From positions 558,001-622,000 of the forward strand of contig CM071589.1 in the NCBI GenBank assembly GCA_036429605.1: a stretch of 64,000 bases of DNA, read 5' to 3'. Every line of letters starts with the position of its first letter. The first letter of the stretch is position 1. Shown here one piece after another: positions 10,801 to 20,863 of this stretch. The translations under genes were made by a program, and so were the position numbers. This DNA is from Cladobotryum mycophilum (lineage: Eukaryota; Ascomycota; Sordariomycetes; Hypocreales; Hypocreaceae). The notes under the pieces are model-generated. The model did no database searches, had not been told where the DNA came from, and saw only the letters and a program-made list of their open reading frames with translations.

Positions 10801-13800
10801 AAAGCTATCTCAAGATCTTCCAACATAACACACACAGAACCGACACAGTACACCACACAGCCCTACAGCTAGCTTTAGAAGCCAAGGCTGATATTATCAT
10901 GCTTCAGGAACCCTACTGCTCTAGAAATAAGGAAACAGGTAACTGGATTGCACTAGAACACACAGCATATAACCTTATTACACCACAACCTGGCTCTAGC
11001 CCCTCAAGCATAAAAAGTAGACCTAGAGTCTTATCATATGTTAGAAAAGCTAGCCAGCTAGAGTTTACACCCCGCTACGACCTCTTCAACGATCCTGATA
11101 TCCTAGCTATTGAGATACTAGGCATTGAACCATTCCTCTTAATCAACCTATACAATGAACAACCCCAACAAGCTAGTCAACAGGCCAATCAACAAGGCCT
11201 ACATACAATTGAACGATCACTTTTCCCAATAGGCAGGCTTAAACAACCTTCTATCCTAGCAGGAGATTTCAACCTTCACCACACTCGCTGGAACACTCAG
11301 GCCAAGCCAACAGCCCGAGCTAATAGCCTAGTCCAGTGGCTTGATAGCCAGCAGGCTACCTTATTGGTTGATACTAGTAAGGCTATAAAGCTCGGCGGTA
11401 CCTATCACAGAGAGAACCTACGGAGACCTTCTGTAATAGATCTAGCTTTTAGCATAGGCTTCCAAGCCCTTAGCTGGGGTAACTGGCAAGCCGCACCAGC
11501 AACTGGCTCTGACCACGAGGCTCTTACCTTTGAAGCCTATGTATCAAGGCCTCTAGGAACAAGCCGCTTGTATCAAACAAGACAACCATTGTTTAACTAT
11601 AAGAAAGCCGACTGGAAGGCCTATAGCAAATTGTTAACCAGAGCAGAGCCCAGAGCCCTTGCTCAGATAGATCAGCTAATCGGCACCTCTAGTTGGGATG
11701 AGATAGCTAACCTCCTCAGAGATACTATCCTAGAAGCAGCTGAACTAGCTATAGCTAGGCAAAGACCCTCTGAACGCTCTAAGCCCTGGTGGAACGACGA
11801 GCTGAAGGACCTACGGAAAGCTTTAAACAGAGCTACACGACTGTACAAGGCAGGCCCAACGGCAATAACCCTAGCGATCTGGAAAGAAGCTCGTAATAGC
11901 TATAACCTAGCTCTACGAGCTATAAAGAGAGCCCACTGGAATAGCTTTCTTGAGGAAGCTGTGACCACAGACATCTATAAGGCATACAAATACACCAAGG
12001 CACGCCAGAATAGCAGCCTTCCTAGTATTACATATACTAAAGAAGACCAGCAACAACAGGCTCAGACCTTCGAGGAGAAATGCATAGCCTTTTTACAGAC
12101 ACTGTTCCCCACCCCTGCTGTTAGCCACGCCGAATCGGCTAGAAGGTCAAAAATAGAGGTTCAAATCCCCAGCCGGCCGAGATCCAAATCGGCAGATTGG
12201 CTAGACTTACGGTCTACAGCTAAGGCAGTACCTAAATCAAGCACAAGACCAACTACAAGACCAACTAGGACCTCAAGACATCAACTACAGCAGCTAGAAA
12301 ATAGCTTTCAAAAGCTATCCATAGCCAGTCAAGAAGAACCAATAAGACCTACACCCGAAAGGACTTACTGGAAATGGCCAAAGCTAGAGGATATAGAGGT
12401 CCAACGGGCTATCTTTTCATCCTCTAACAAGAAAGCCCCAGGCCCTGATACAATTAACTTCCTCCTAATACAGAAGACTTACTCGGCGGTACCAACCCTG
12501 TTAAATAAAGCTTATCAGGCCTTATTCACAGTAGGGTATCAGCCAGTTAGTTGGAGAGAAGCGATTGGAATCATCCTTCCAAAGGCCAATAAGCTAGACT
12601 ACAGTAGCCCAAAGGCGTATAGAGTTATAGCCTTGCTTAACTGCCTAGGAAAGGTCTTAGAAAAGATAGTTGCAAGCAGACTAAGCTATCTAGCTTCCAC
12701 ACAAGACCTTCTAAACCCAACCCAACTTGGTGGCCGGAAACAGAGATCAGCTGTTGATACAGTTCTCTTACTTACGAACTACATCGAAAGCCAGCAGCTA
12801 TCAAGAAAAGCTGCCAACCAGACAGTAGTTACAACCCTGTTCCTAGACATCAAGGGCGCCTTTGATCATGTATCAAAGCCAAAGCTATTAGGGATACTAG
12901 AAAGGCTAGACCTTCCTAAAACCCTTATTAGCTGGGTTGATTCCTTTCTATCAAATAGGAAAATCCAGCTAGCCTTTGATGGCCAAATACAGCAGCTAAC
13001 AGACATAGCTATAGGGATCCCACAAGGATCACCTATATCTCCTATTTTGTTTCTAATCTATATTAGAGATATAATAGCAGATCAGGCCTTTCAGCTTAGC
13101 TATATCGATGACTTTAGCCTGTCTGTATCATCAAGATCAGCCTATCAGAACTGTAGGGCTCTAGAGACTATAGTAGCCAAGCTTATCGGGGAAGCAGAAC
13201 CTCAAGGGGTCCAGTTTGACCCAGGCAAAACCGAGCTTATCCACTTTGCAAGACAACGCCGACCAATAACAGAGGGGCTTACTGTAGCTAATCTAGCGGT
13301 TAAGCCTAAACCACTGGTCAAATGGCTAGGGGTCTGGCTAGACTACCAACTCAACTTCAAACACCACGTAACAGAAAAGCTCGAACAGGCTACCAAAGCC
13401 TTCCAGGGCCTTCAGAGGCTAGGCAATACGCAACACGGGCTACCTGCACGAGCCCTACGGCTGCTGTATATAGCTTGCATAAGCTCTATAGTAGATTATG
13501 GAGTCCCTCTTTGGTACAAGGGACCAGGACAAAAAAACCTCATCTACCAACTCCAACAGCTACAGAACCTTGCCCTAGCCAGGATACTAGGGGCCTTCAA
13601 GAGGTCCCCTTATAAGGCACTGGAACTGGAAGCAGCTATCCCCCCGGTTGAAGTTAGACTCCAAAAAGCCTGCCTTAAGTACGGCCTCCGCACTCAAACC
13701 CTCTCAGAAACCCACCCAATCCGATTAGCCATAACTAGTACAGCTGCACCAACACAACTCACTAGGTTATTAGCTAGCCTTGATAAAGCTATTGGAAAGT

Positions 13801-14876
13801 ATGAGAGAATAGAAAGACAAGATTTAGTTTGGCAGGCCCCTTGGAATAAGGAACCTAAAGCTACTATTCTAATCAGCCAAGCCTCCAAGAAGGAAGCCAA
13901 AAAGCAACACCTACAGTTACTAGAAGACCTTACCTTTGATAACTACCGAGCCTTCTATACAGACGGCTCGCAGGGTACTCATAAAGGTACTAGCACTAAC
14001 TCATGTGCATACTATGAAGACAGCCCAAGCCGGCAAACTGAAGCAGCGAAAACAGCGAGAGTAGCAAGATTCTGGAACCTAGGACCTTACATAGAAGTAG
14101 CTGATGCCGAGCTTATAGCAATCTCTAAGGTCCTAGATGCCCTACTATTATCCAGGACAAACCAACCAACAGCCTATATCTTTGTTGACAGCCAAGCAGC
14201 TATAATGAAGATCAAAGGCCCTGGAGAGATTAGTTACAGAATCCGGGCTCAGCTGCACCTCCTATCACAGCAAAGCATAGCTATTACAGTTGCCTGGGTA
14301 CCCAGCCACACAGGGATCCCAGGGAATGAAATAGCTGATCAGTTAGCTAAGAAAGGGCTAGAAGCCTCGTATAGAGGCCGCCCATACGCCTCTCTTAGCT
14401 ACCTAAACCGGAAGATAAGAAAAGTCATAGTACAGCAGTGGCAGACTAGCTGGGCCAGTGAAGAGATGAGAGAGGAGACAGGCCAGAGAGCGAGAGGCCT
14501 AGGCACCCAATACCGCAGGATAGCTCAAGATAACCTTAGCTTTTCGCTAAAAGCTAACCTAGTCAAGGGACCGAGATCAACCCAGTCAGCCTATATCCAG
14601 CTAAAACTAGGGATAGGGTATCTTAAAAGCTATCAAAAAGCCATAAAGAACCTCCCTGATGACCGCTGTAGATGTAGCCAACGACACACAACGCAACACC
14701 TGCTGCTACGCTGTAGCAGATACCAAGGGCCTAGAAAGGCCCTGCAGAAGGCCTTAGGGCCAGGAGCCCAGCTAACGTTACAGAAGCTCTTCACAACAAA
14801 ACTAGGAAAGGAAGCCCTAATAGGCTTCCTTACTAGCACGAAGATCTGTACGCGAAGCTGGTTTTTAGAAGAGTAG
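10794..14876 (+). CDS. LINE ORF2: AP endonuclease, reverse transcriptase, RNase H
   Basis: This 1360-residue polyprotein performs target-primed reverse transcription. The N-terminal AP-like endonuclease (about residues 1-250) shows QHN, MLQEPYC, LAGDFNLHHTRWN and TGSDHEAL. The reverse transcriptase (about 560-830) shows FLDIKGAFDHV (motif A), GIPQGSPISPILF and the YIDDFSLSV box, with its Tyr at residue 770. An RNase H domain (about 1050-1190) shows FYTDGSQ, ADAELIAI, FVDSQAAI and WVPSHTGIPGNEIADQLAKKG. A final Cys/His motif reads CRCSQRHTTQHLLLRC. The length and order match Tad1-clade LINEs, which include RNase H. No stop or frameshift is present and catalytic residues look intact, so the element could be active. 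Confidence 0.93.
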   Translation: MLESYLKIFQHNTHRTDTVHHTALQLALEAKADIIMLQEPYCSRNKETGNWIALEHTAYNLITPQPGSSPSSIKSRPRVLSYVRKASQLEFTPRYDLFNDPDILAIEILGIEPFLLINLYNEQPQQASQQANQQGLHTIERSLFPIGRLKQPSILAGDFNLHHTRWNTQAKPTARANSLVQWLDSQQATLLVDTSKAIKLGGTYHRENLRRPSVIDLAFSIGFQALSWGNWQAAPATGSDHEALTFEAYVSRPLGTSRLYQTRQPLFNYKKADWKAYSKLLTRAEPRALAQIDQLIGTSSWDEIANLLRDTILEAAELAIARQRPSERSKPWWNDELKDLRKALNRATRLYKAGPTAITLAIWKEARNSYNLALRAIKRAHWNSFLEEAVTTDIYKAYKYTKARQNSSLPSITYTKEDQQQQAQTFEEKCIAFLQTLFPTPAVSHAESARRSKIEVQIPSRPRSKSADWLDLRSTAKAVPKSSTRPTTRPTRTSRHQLQQLENSFQKLSIASQEEPIRPTPERTYWKWPKLEDIEVQRAIFSSSNKKAPGPDTINFLLIQKTYSAVPTLLNKAYQALFTVGYQPVSWREAIGIILPKANKLDYSSPKAYRVIALLNCLGKVLEKIVASRLSYLASTQDLLNPTQLGGRKQRSAVDTVLLLTNYIESQQLSRKAANQTVVTTLFLDIKGAFDHVSKPKLLGILERLDLPKTLISWVDSFLSNRKIQLAFDGQIQQLTDIAIGIPQGSPISPILFLIYIRDIIADQAFQLSYIDDFSLSVSSRSAYQNCRALETIVAKLIGEAEPQGVQFDPGKTELIHFARQRRPITEGLTVANLAVKPKPLVKWLGVWLDYQLNFKHHVTEKLEQATKAFQGLQRLGNTQHGLPARALRLLYIACISSIVDYGVPLWYKGPGQKNLIYQLQQLQNLALARILGAFKRSPYKALELEAAIPPVEVRLQKACLKYGLRTQTLSETHPIRLAITSTAAPTQLTRLLASLDKAIGKYERIERQDLVWQAPWNKEPKATILISQASKKEAKKQHLQLLEDLTFDNYRAFYTDGSQGTHKGTSTNSCAYYEDSPSRQTEAAKTARVARFWNLGPYIEVADAELIAISKVLDALLLSRTNQPTAYIFVDSQAAIMKIKGPGEISYRIRAQLHLLSQQSIAITVAWVPSHTGIPGNEIADQLAKKGLEASYRGRPYASLSYLNRKIRKVIVQQWQTSWASEEMREETGQRARGLGTQYRRIAQDNLSFSLKANLVKGPRSTQSAYIQLKLGIGYLKSYQKAIKNLPDDRCRCSQRHTTQHLLLRCSRYQGPRKALQKALGPGAQLTLQKLFTTKLGKEALIGFLTSTKICTRSWFLEE

Positions 14877-15110
14877 ATATAGGCTGATTAGGTAGCTAGT
14901 CAGCCTAGAGGCTAAGGGACATACATAACGCTTGGAACTAGGAGAAAGAAAACCACCAACTGGAAAACACAATGCCTTATACTGTTAGCTTGAAAGCTAG
15001 CCAGCTAGCTACTATTCTAGAAAGTCACTGTACAGTAAGCTTTTAGATAGATAGATAGCCGCTTCATAGGCCTTCGGCCTCCATAAGCGTAATGAATGAA
15101 AAAAAAAAAA
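14877..15110 (+). other. LINE 3' untranslated region and poly(A)
   Basis: Non-coding tail of the LINE with a GATAGATAGATAG tract near 15044-15057, an imperfect stem-loop (GCTTCATAGGCC / GGCCTCCATAAGC) at about 15061-15086, and A-run 15099-15110. Hairpins of this kind can be recognised by the LINE reverse transcriptase; that role is inferred. Confidence 0.55.
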
Positions 15111-16378
15111 AGGTATTAATGTTTATAATTCTATATAAAGCTTTAAAAGAACACTCTATAAATTAAATAATAATAGACTAAATCCTAAAAAGCCTCCTTT
15201 AATATTCTTCTTATTAATTACAGTAAAAATACTATACAAAAAGCATAGAAAAAATCAAGCTTACTAATATATATAATATACATATACATTAGCTTTTTAA
15301 TTTACTAACCATATACTTACATTAATAGCCTAAAATAACTAATATCTAATAGTTAAAGCAAATATAAGGAATAAGAAAATATATAGACTATAATAATCTT
15401 ATGTTTCTTATAATAAAACTTAAATACCGTTAAGTAATAGCTCTTATAACCATTAAAGATAAGCATTTAATAAATCCCTTTTATACAAAAAGTTATATAA
15501 TAATTAAAATACTTAATCTAATCTAAGCTAATCTTATTAATAATCTAGCTATTTTTTATTATTATAATATACTAATTTACTAAAAGATTATATTTTTAAT
15601 ACTAATTCTTAAGATAATATTATATAGTAAAAATAATAAATAATAATATTACTTAATCTATTATATTAATACCTTAAATTATAATTACCTATTTTTAATT
15701 ACTAGACTAAAATAATTTAGCCTTTATAAAACCTTTTAAAGTTATAATAATTATATCTAAAAAAATAATACCTATTATAAAACTAATCTTATTAAAATTA
15801 TAAAGATTATTATTAAAGATCTTATATTTAGCCTTTATATTCTATATAAAAGTAAACTAATTACTAATAAGCTTTAGATCTTTATATTTAGCTCTTTAAT
15901 AATTATATTTATAAACCTAGTATATATAAAACTTTAATTAATATTTAATAAAATTTAATATTTAATTTTTACTAATTAATAATATATTATATATATACAA
16001 TAAATAATTAATTATTTCTTTAATACTAAATAATCTAAATAAAAATAATTATATAAATAAATTAATTATATATTTAATTATAGTTTTTTTTTAATTTTAT
16101 AAGATTTATTAAATTAGTAATTATATTATATTATAAAAATATACTAGTATAATACTAAAAAATTATCGTATAACTAATATTATAAATCTTAGCTATAGCT
16201 TTAAGACTTAAATTCAGGTCTTATTTAAGAGCTTAAAAAGCAAGTAATACTTTACTTTTATTTAAAGGTTTTATTATAAGAGATTATAAAGGAATTTAAT
16301 ATATAGATATAAAGGTAGATATTGTTATGGAGGGTGGTCCGCTCGCTTGTGTGGTCCGCTCGCTTGTGGATTATATTA

Positions 16379-16716
16379 TATCTTTTTTTAAAGCATTAAT
16401 AGATTATATTCTAGAATTCCATCTAGATATTAAGGATAATACCCTTTAAAAGAAAGTCTTAAATATAAAAGCTCGCATAGAAAAATTATATTAACTTAGA
16501 CAAAAACTATAGGATTACTAAAGCATTATAATTAAAAAATAAGCAAGAAATTATAATTTATATTATAAAAAATAACATTTTAAAATAAACAATTTAATAG
16601 GATTATCTATGAAAAGTTTTAGGTTTAAAAAAGAATAATAAAAATTAGTACCTTACTATTTAAAACTATTATAAGTACTTAAACAAATTAAAAACTAAAC
16701 GTACAAAATAACTCTA
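16379..16716 (+). pseudogene. Chromovirus integrase C-terminal remnant
   Basis: Directly after the minus-strand pogo relic the chromovirus frame resumes. Broken frames can be matched to the gypsy integrase tail: DYILEFHLDIKDNT, then a GPY/F-like region seen as FKINNLIGLSMKSFRFKK and VPYYL. The block ends where pogo copy 2 begins, within a KITL segment that continues at 18603. Confidence 0.7.
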
Positions 16717-16815
16717 ACGTAATCCATAAGCGAGTGGTACACACAAGCGAGTGGTACACCCTTAATAGCCATATCTACCTCTATCACTATACATTAAATT
16801 CCTCTACCATCTATT

Positions 16816-18291
16816 ATGGCAACACTTTCAAATGAGAATAGGATCTCTCTTGCCCTTCAATCTCTTCAAAAAGACCCAAATTTAAGTCTTAGAGCTGTAG
16901 CAAAAATCTACAATGTTAGTTGTATGACTCTTAGTCGGCGTCGCGCTGGTACACCATCAAGATGCGATACAAGAGCCAATTCAATGAATCTTACAAAATC
17001 AGAAGAAGAGGCTATAGTTGAGCATATAATTGATCTATCTGCAAGATCATTTCCTCCTAGATTGCGTGGTGTTGAAGAAATGGCCAATCATCTACTGCGC
17101 GTACGCGACGCGCCACCAGTTGGCAAAAACTGGGCATCAAACTTCGTTAAACGCCAGCCAAAGCTCCGTACACGCTGGGCTCGCAAATACGACTATCAAA
17201 GAGCTCAATGTGAAGATCCAAAGCTTATAAGCAATTGGTTTGCACTTGTACGGAATATAAAGGCCAAATATGGGGTCCTTGATGATGATCTCTATAACTT
17301 TGATGAGACTGGCTTCATGATGGGTATTATCTTTCCAGGCATGGTGGTTACGACTTCAGAAGGCCTTAAAAAGACGAAATTATCCCAGCCTGGCAATCGG
17401 GAGTGGGCAACTGTAATCCAAGGCGTCAATGCAATGGGCTGGGCAATACCACCACTCATTATCCTTGCTGCACAATACCATCTTGAGAATTGGTATCGAG
17501 AGTGTAATCTTCCAGCAGATTGGCGTATTGCAACAACAGAGAATGGCTGGACTACCAATGAGGTTGGCTTAGATTGGATTAAGCATTTTGATCGTCATAC
17601 AGCTTCTCGTACAAAAGGGATCTATCGAATGCTTATCCTTGATGGCCACGAGAGCCACCACTCAACGGCATTTGAGCTCTATTGCAAGGAGCATAAGATT
17701 ATTACAGTCTGTATGCCTCCGCATTCCTCGCATATCCTTCAGCCATTGGATGTTGGTTGTTTTGGGCCATTGAAGCAGGCATACGGTCGGCAAATTGAGA
17801 AGTTAATGCGTATGCATATTACGCACATCAGCAAGGTTGACTTCCTCTGTGCTTTTCATACGACATTCTTTGCTACAATCAACGAGAAGAATATTACAGG
17901 AGGTTTTTCAGGAGCTGGTCTATTACCATTTAATCCACAGAGGGTTCTTTCGATGCTTGATATAGAATTACGAACATTAACACCTCCAAAAACGCTGCCT
18001 AAGCCCGTACAGCCTTGGGTCTCAAAAACACCAAAAAACGCACACGAGGCTAACTCACAGTCAGAGCATATAAAGAATTGTATTGCCGCTCATCAAGATA
18101 GCTCTCCAACTTCAATGTTAAATGCGATTGACCAATTTACAAAGGGAGCAACGGCAATTATGCATCAAGTGGCATTTTTACGCGAAGAGGTCTCTGAACT
18201 TCGTGCAGCAAATGAGGCATTAAGCAAGCGCCGCAGAGCAAAAAAACTCGCATACGACTTGGAGGCACATTTACTATTCAAGAAGGAATAG
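16816..18291 (+). CDS. pogo/Fot1-family transposase, copy 2
   Basis: A 491-residue transposase identical to the product at 3857-5332, with the same psq and CENP-B helix-turn-helix regions and catalytic D163, D276 and D312. It starts 99 bp inside the left TIR. The same seven-adenine run occurs at 18240-18246, in the phase GCA AAA AAA, and the -1 frame again runs into a CCHC knuckle that ends at TAA 18426-18428. Because both copies share the truncation, it was present in the source element before these insertions. Two intact copies would normally trigger RIP in a sexual cycle, so the pair points to very recent transposition or to loss of RIP. Confidence 0.93.
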   Translation: MATLSNENRISLALQSLQKDPNLSLRAVAKIYNVSCMTLSRRRAGTPSRCDTRANSMNLTKSEEEAIVEHIIDLSARSFPPRLRGVEEMANHLLRVRDAPPVGKNWASNFVKRQPKLRTRWARKYDYQRAQCEDPKLISNWFALVRNIKAKYGVLDDDLYNFDETGFMMGIIFPGMVVTTSEGLKKTKLSQPGNREWATVIQGVNAMGWAIPPLIILAAQYHLENWYRECNLPADWRIATTENGWTTNEVGLDWIKHFDRHTASRTKGIYRMLILDGHESHHSTAFELYCKEHKIITVCMPPHSSHILQPLDVGCFGPLKQAYGRQIEKLMRMHITHISKVDFLCAFHTTFFATINEKNITGGFSGAGLLPFNPQRVLSMLDIELRTLTPPKTLPKPVQPWVSKTPKNAHEANSQSEHIKNCIAAHQDSSPTSMLNAIDQFTKGATAIMHQVAFLREEVSELRAANEALSKRRRAKKLAYDLEAHLLFKKE

Positions 18292-18428
18292 ATCAATTGG
18301 ATCAAAGGGATATAAATGAGCAACTAGAGCAAGAGAGACGGCAAGGAGGGTCTGCTCGTACGAAAGCTCCGCGCTGTAGCAAGTGCAGCAAGACTGGCCA
18401 TAATATACGAACCTGTAAAGAAATTTAA
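18240..18428 (+). other. Possible -1 frameshift site and zinc-knuckle extension, copy 2
   Basis: Same arrangement as in copy 1: slippery A AAA AAA at 18240-18246, then an open -1 frame carrying CSKCSKTGHNIRTC to the stop at 18426-18428. Confidence 0.6.
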
Positions 18429-18602
18429 GAAGGTAAGAAAGGTACATCTTTATCTAATACTATTATAATAATTATTTAATATATTTTTAATAGAAGGGCG
18501 TAGAAAAAAGCTACGAAGAGTTGGTTTTATTTTCTTCTAAATGGTGTACTAGGTGGGGTGCACCACTCGCTTGTGTGTACCACTCGCTTATGGATTACGT
18601 TA

Positions 18603-20689
18603 CCCTTAAAGTATAGTAGTTTATATAATGTTTTTTATATTAGTTTATTAAAACTATAAACCTAATAACTTTTAGATAAAAAAAACCAATTACTAATACC
18701 AGAGTTAGATAACTTTAATAAATAAAAAATTAAATTAATTAAGGATTAAAGAAAAAGCAAATCTAAAACACTTTACCTAATAAAATAAAAAAAATAACTA
18801 ATAGAATATAATAAATAGATTTATAAGAAATATATAGAAAATATATAAAAAGTTATTAAAGAATATTAGAAATTTTAAGTAAAAAAATCACAATAAAAAA
18901 AAATGTATATAAAAATAAAATAAAAATCTTATTTATAAAGACAAAACTCTAAGATACTATAGCAATATACTTACGATTTCCCTTAACGTTAAGACAAAAT
19001 AACTAAAAACTTATCCATATAACCCTAAACTATTTCTATTCATTACTCTTTTACCTCTTTTTTATTATCCTTACTATAAGAATCTCCTATTAAGGCCTAT
19101 ATAATATCTTACTTAAAAAAGACTATAGTATTTTACTAAAAAGTATAATTAGTATTATTAAAGCAAAAACAAAAATATAAAAAAAATTTATATTATTTTA
19201 TAATAAAAAGTAACTTAAGGGTTTATTAATAATAATTATATAATTAACTTAGAAATATATATAATATTATAAAAAATAATTAGACTTAAACATTTAACCT
19301 TTACTAATAGGATTTATAAGCTTAGTTATATATAGTCTAAGTATTCTAAATTTTATTATTAGTAAATTATAAAGTAATTAAATAAAAAAAATAATATACT
19401 GTTTAACTTTTCTTACTATTAGTAATATTCTAATAGTAGTAATATTAGGTTTTAATATTAAAAAATGTTTTAGTAAGCTAGAAGAAAACATAAGAGATTT
19501 GCTTTAGATTAAACTTCTCTAATAATAAGTCTTATTTATTATCTTCTAAAAGAAATTTAATAATCCTATTATTATTTTCGTTGTCCTACCGAAAATTATA
19601 AAACTTATAAACAAAACTTAATAAAAAAAAATTATCTCGATCTCCAGATATTATAGTAATAGCCTAAAAAAACTATTAAAAATACTAAGAATATAAGCAA
19701 ATTGTATAAAAATCAAAAACACTTATAGTTTTATATATTTACTTATTAATATAATAAAATATATAATAAAACTATACTTACTCTATAAAAAAATAATATA
19801 TAGAAAAAAACTTAAAAAAGTATTTTATATTTTTATAATATATAGTCTAATTATATACTTATAATTATAGGCAATACATATACTATAAATAATTTATATC
19901 CTAAGTATTAAAAAAAGAATCTATCTTTTTATTTAGATTATTTATTTTTTTAAGATTTAAATTATAGTAAAAAAAAACACAAGTCGTAGGCGAGTGCACT
20001 AAGATTAAGCTATATAATATCAGTAAAACATCACAAACTCTAACCTTATTATTCATAGAGCTAGGCGTTTCCTTAAGAGCTGGTTTACTCTTGACTAAAA
20101 AAGACTTAAAGTATTTAATAGGACTTATAAAACAAGTACTAATAAACTTTATATTATTAATATTTAATTTATTAATATCTATTTTATTAATTTTTTCCTC
20201 TAGATTATTAATTATAGGCAAATAAAATAAGTAATTCTTAGCTAAAAAAAATATACGCTATATAAAAAAACATTTGCTTTCTAAACCAATACATAAACCT
20301 ACTTAAGATCCTCTTCAAGGAATACAGTAACATTTTTATAATCCTATACTTCCTTGCGTAAAAGTATTAATAATACTATAGATTAGGGTTAAGATTTCGT
20401 TTATTAAACAATCTGTATTTAAATACTAGCTTTATTATATTATAACCGAACCACTTTAAGACGTTTTATTACTCGTCCCGGAAGCGGAATAAGTATAATT
20501 TAATATTAAACGTTCTTAAAAAGAATATTATCAAATTATAATAAAATTAAAGAAATTATAATTAAGTTATAATAAAAATAGTTATAAAAAAATATAAGAA
20601 GTATATATACTTAGGATATATTTTAAAATATATAAAGTTTTAATTAATATTTTAAATAATTAGAACAGTTATTATAAAAAGAGGAAAAT
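18603..20689 (+). pseudogene. Chromovirus integrase tail and chromodomain remnant, then unexplained AT-rich DNA
   Basis: The first 270 bp can be read in broken frames as the end of a gypsy integrase (LPLKYSSLYNVFYISLLKL, KNQLLIPELDNFN) followed by a chromodomain: KSKSKTLYLIK, then IEYNKWIYKKYIENI near 18755-18850. The family form is YLVKWKGW...NTWEP, so the Trp codons have become stops, as G-to-A change would cause. This identifies the element as a chromovirus. The following 1.8 kb up to the 3' LTR is AT-rich, has no readable domain and is longer than usual for such a position; another unrecognised insertion may lie here. A 106-codon minus-strand frame at 19901-20221 looks like chance. Confidence 0.7.
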
Positions 20690-20863
20690 TATAATACTAT
20701 CCTAAAGATTACCTAGACGTATAATATAATAGAGATATAGGGTAATCCTATATAAGTTGTATATCTCTCGTACAATAGTTAAACGCATAAGCTTAAGCTT
20801 ATACATAAAATAATACCTACATTTAATCTTACTTACCTAATAATCTTATAAAGTATTATTACA
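20690..20863 (+). repeat. 3' LTR of the chromovirus
   Basis: Direct repeat of 2237-2410, also 174 bp. It begins TATAATAC and ends ATTATTACA. Differences from the 5' LTR are almost all C/T or G/A, as expected when both copies were mutated independently by RIP. Confidence 0.8.

Larger units (their letters stand above)
9180..15110 (+). mobile_element. Intact Tad1-type LINE (non-LTR retrotransposon)
   Basis: The element has two long open frames (9499-10800 and 10794-14876), a 3' untranslated region and a terminal run of about 12 adenines at 15099-15110. The 11-bp sequence AGGTATTAATG occurs on both sides (9169-9179 and 15111-15121), possibly extended by two adenines, and is the target-site duplication. 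It is not RIP-degraded, unlike the pogo relic it interrupts, so it inserted late. The 5' end (9181-9330) is an extra copy of part of its own RT region. An imperfect hairpin (AGGCC TTC GGCCT core) sits near 15067-15084 close to the poly(A). Confidence 0.92.
8569..16376 (-). mobile_element. RIP-degraded pogo-family element (second subfamily) split by a LINE
   Basis: The ends read ACATAATCCATAAGCGAGCGG on the left and the inverse of a similar arm on the right (GGTCCGCTCGCTTGTG, then GGATTATAT), with TA on both sides (8567-8568, 16377-16378). The 8580-9170 stretch is the reverse complement of the right part of the element at 35659-37527, and 15122-16376 matches the rest, so this copy lies on the minus strand. 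The LINE at 9180-15110 with its target duplication accounts for 5942 bp; without it the element is 1866 bp, against 1869 bp for the copy at 35659. The transposase is destroyed by RIP-type changes. Confidence 0.85.
16717..18600 (+). mobile_element. Intact pogo/Fot1-type DNA transposon, copy 2
   Basis: It has the same 1884-bp length, TIRs and internal layout as the copy at 3758-5641, in the same orientation, with its own TA duplications (16715-16716, 18601-18602). By eye no base differs between the two copies, and the encoded proteins are identical. It interrupts the integrase C-terminal region of the chromovirus: the frame resumes at 18603 with LPLKYSSLYNVFYISLLKL, the usual sequence after KITLP in gypsy integrases. 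Confidence 0.95.
2237..20863 (+). mobile_element. RIP-degraded Ty3/gypsy chromovirus with nested insertions
   Basis: Two 174-bp direct repeats bound the element. Its pol remnants appear in the order expected for Ty3/gypsy: reverse transcriptase (6385-6760), RNase H (7255-7360), integrase zinc-binding region (7855-8070), integrase core end (8410-8480), integrase C-terminus (16480-16710) and a chromodomain (18750-18870). All are riddled with stops and G-to-A/C-to-T changes typical of RIP. Three later insertions interrupt it: 3758-5641, 8569-16376 and 16717-18600. Subtracting them and their TA duplications leaves about 7.05 kb. The flanks are TTAAT on the left and TTAAA on the right, a possible decayed 5-bp target duplication. 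Confidence 0.85.

Noticed and set aside
19901..20221. 106-codon minus-strand frame in AT-rich DNA
   Set aside because: Composition is that of RIPped sequence (Asn, Lys, Ile-rich) with no motif; long chance frames are not surprising here.
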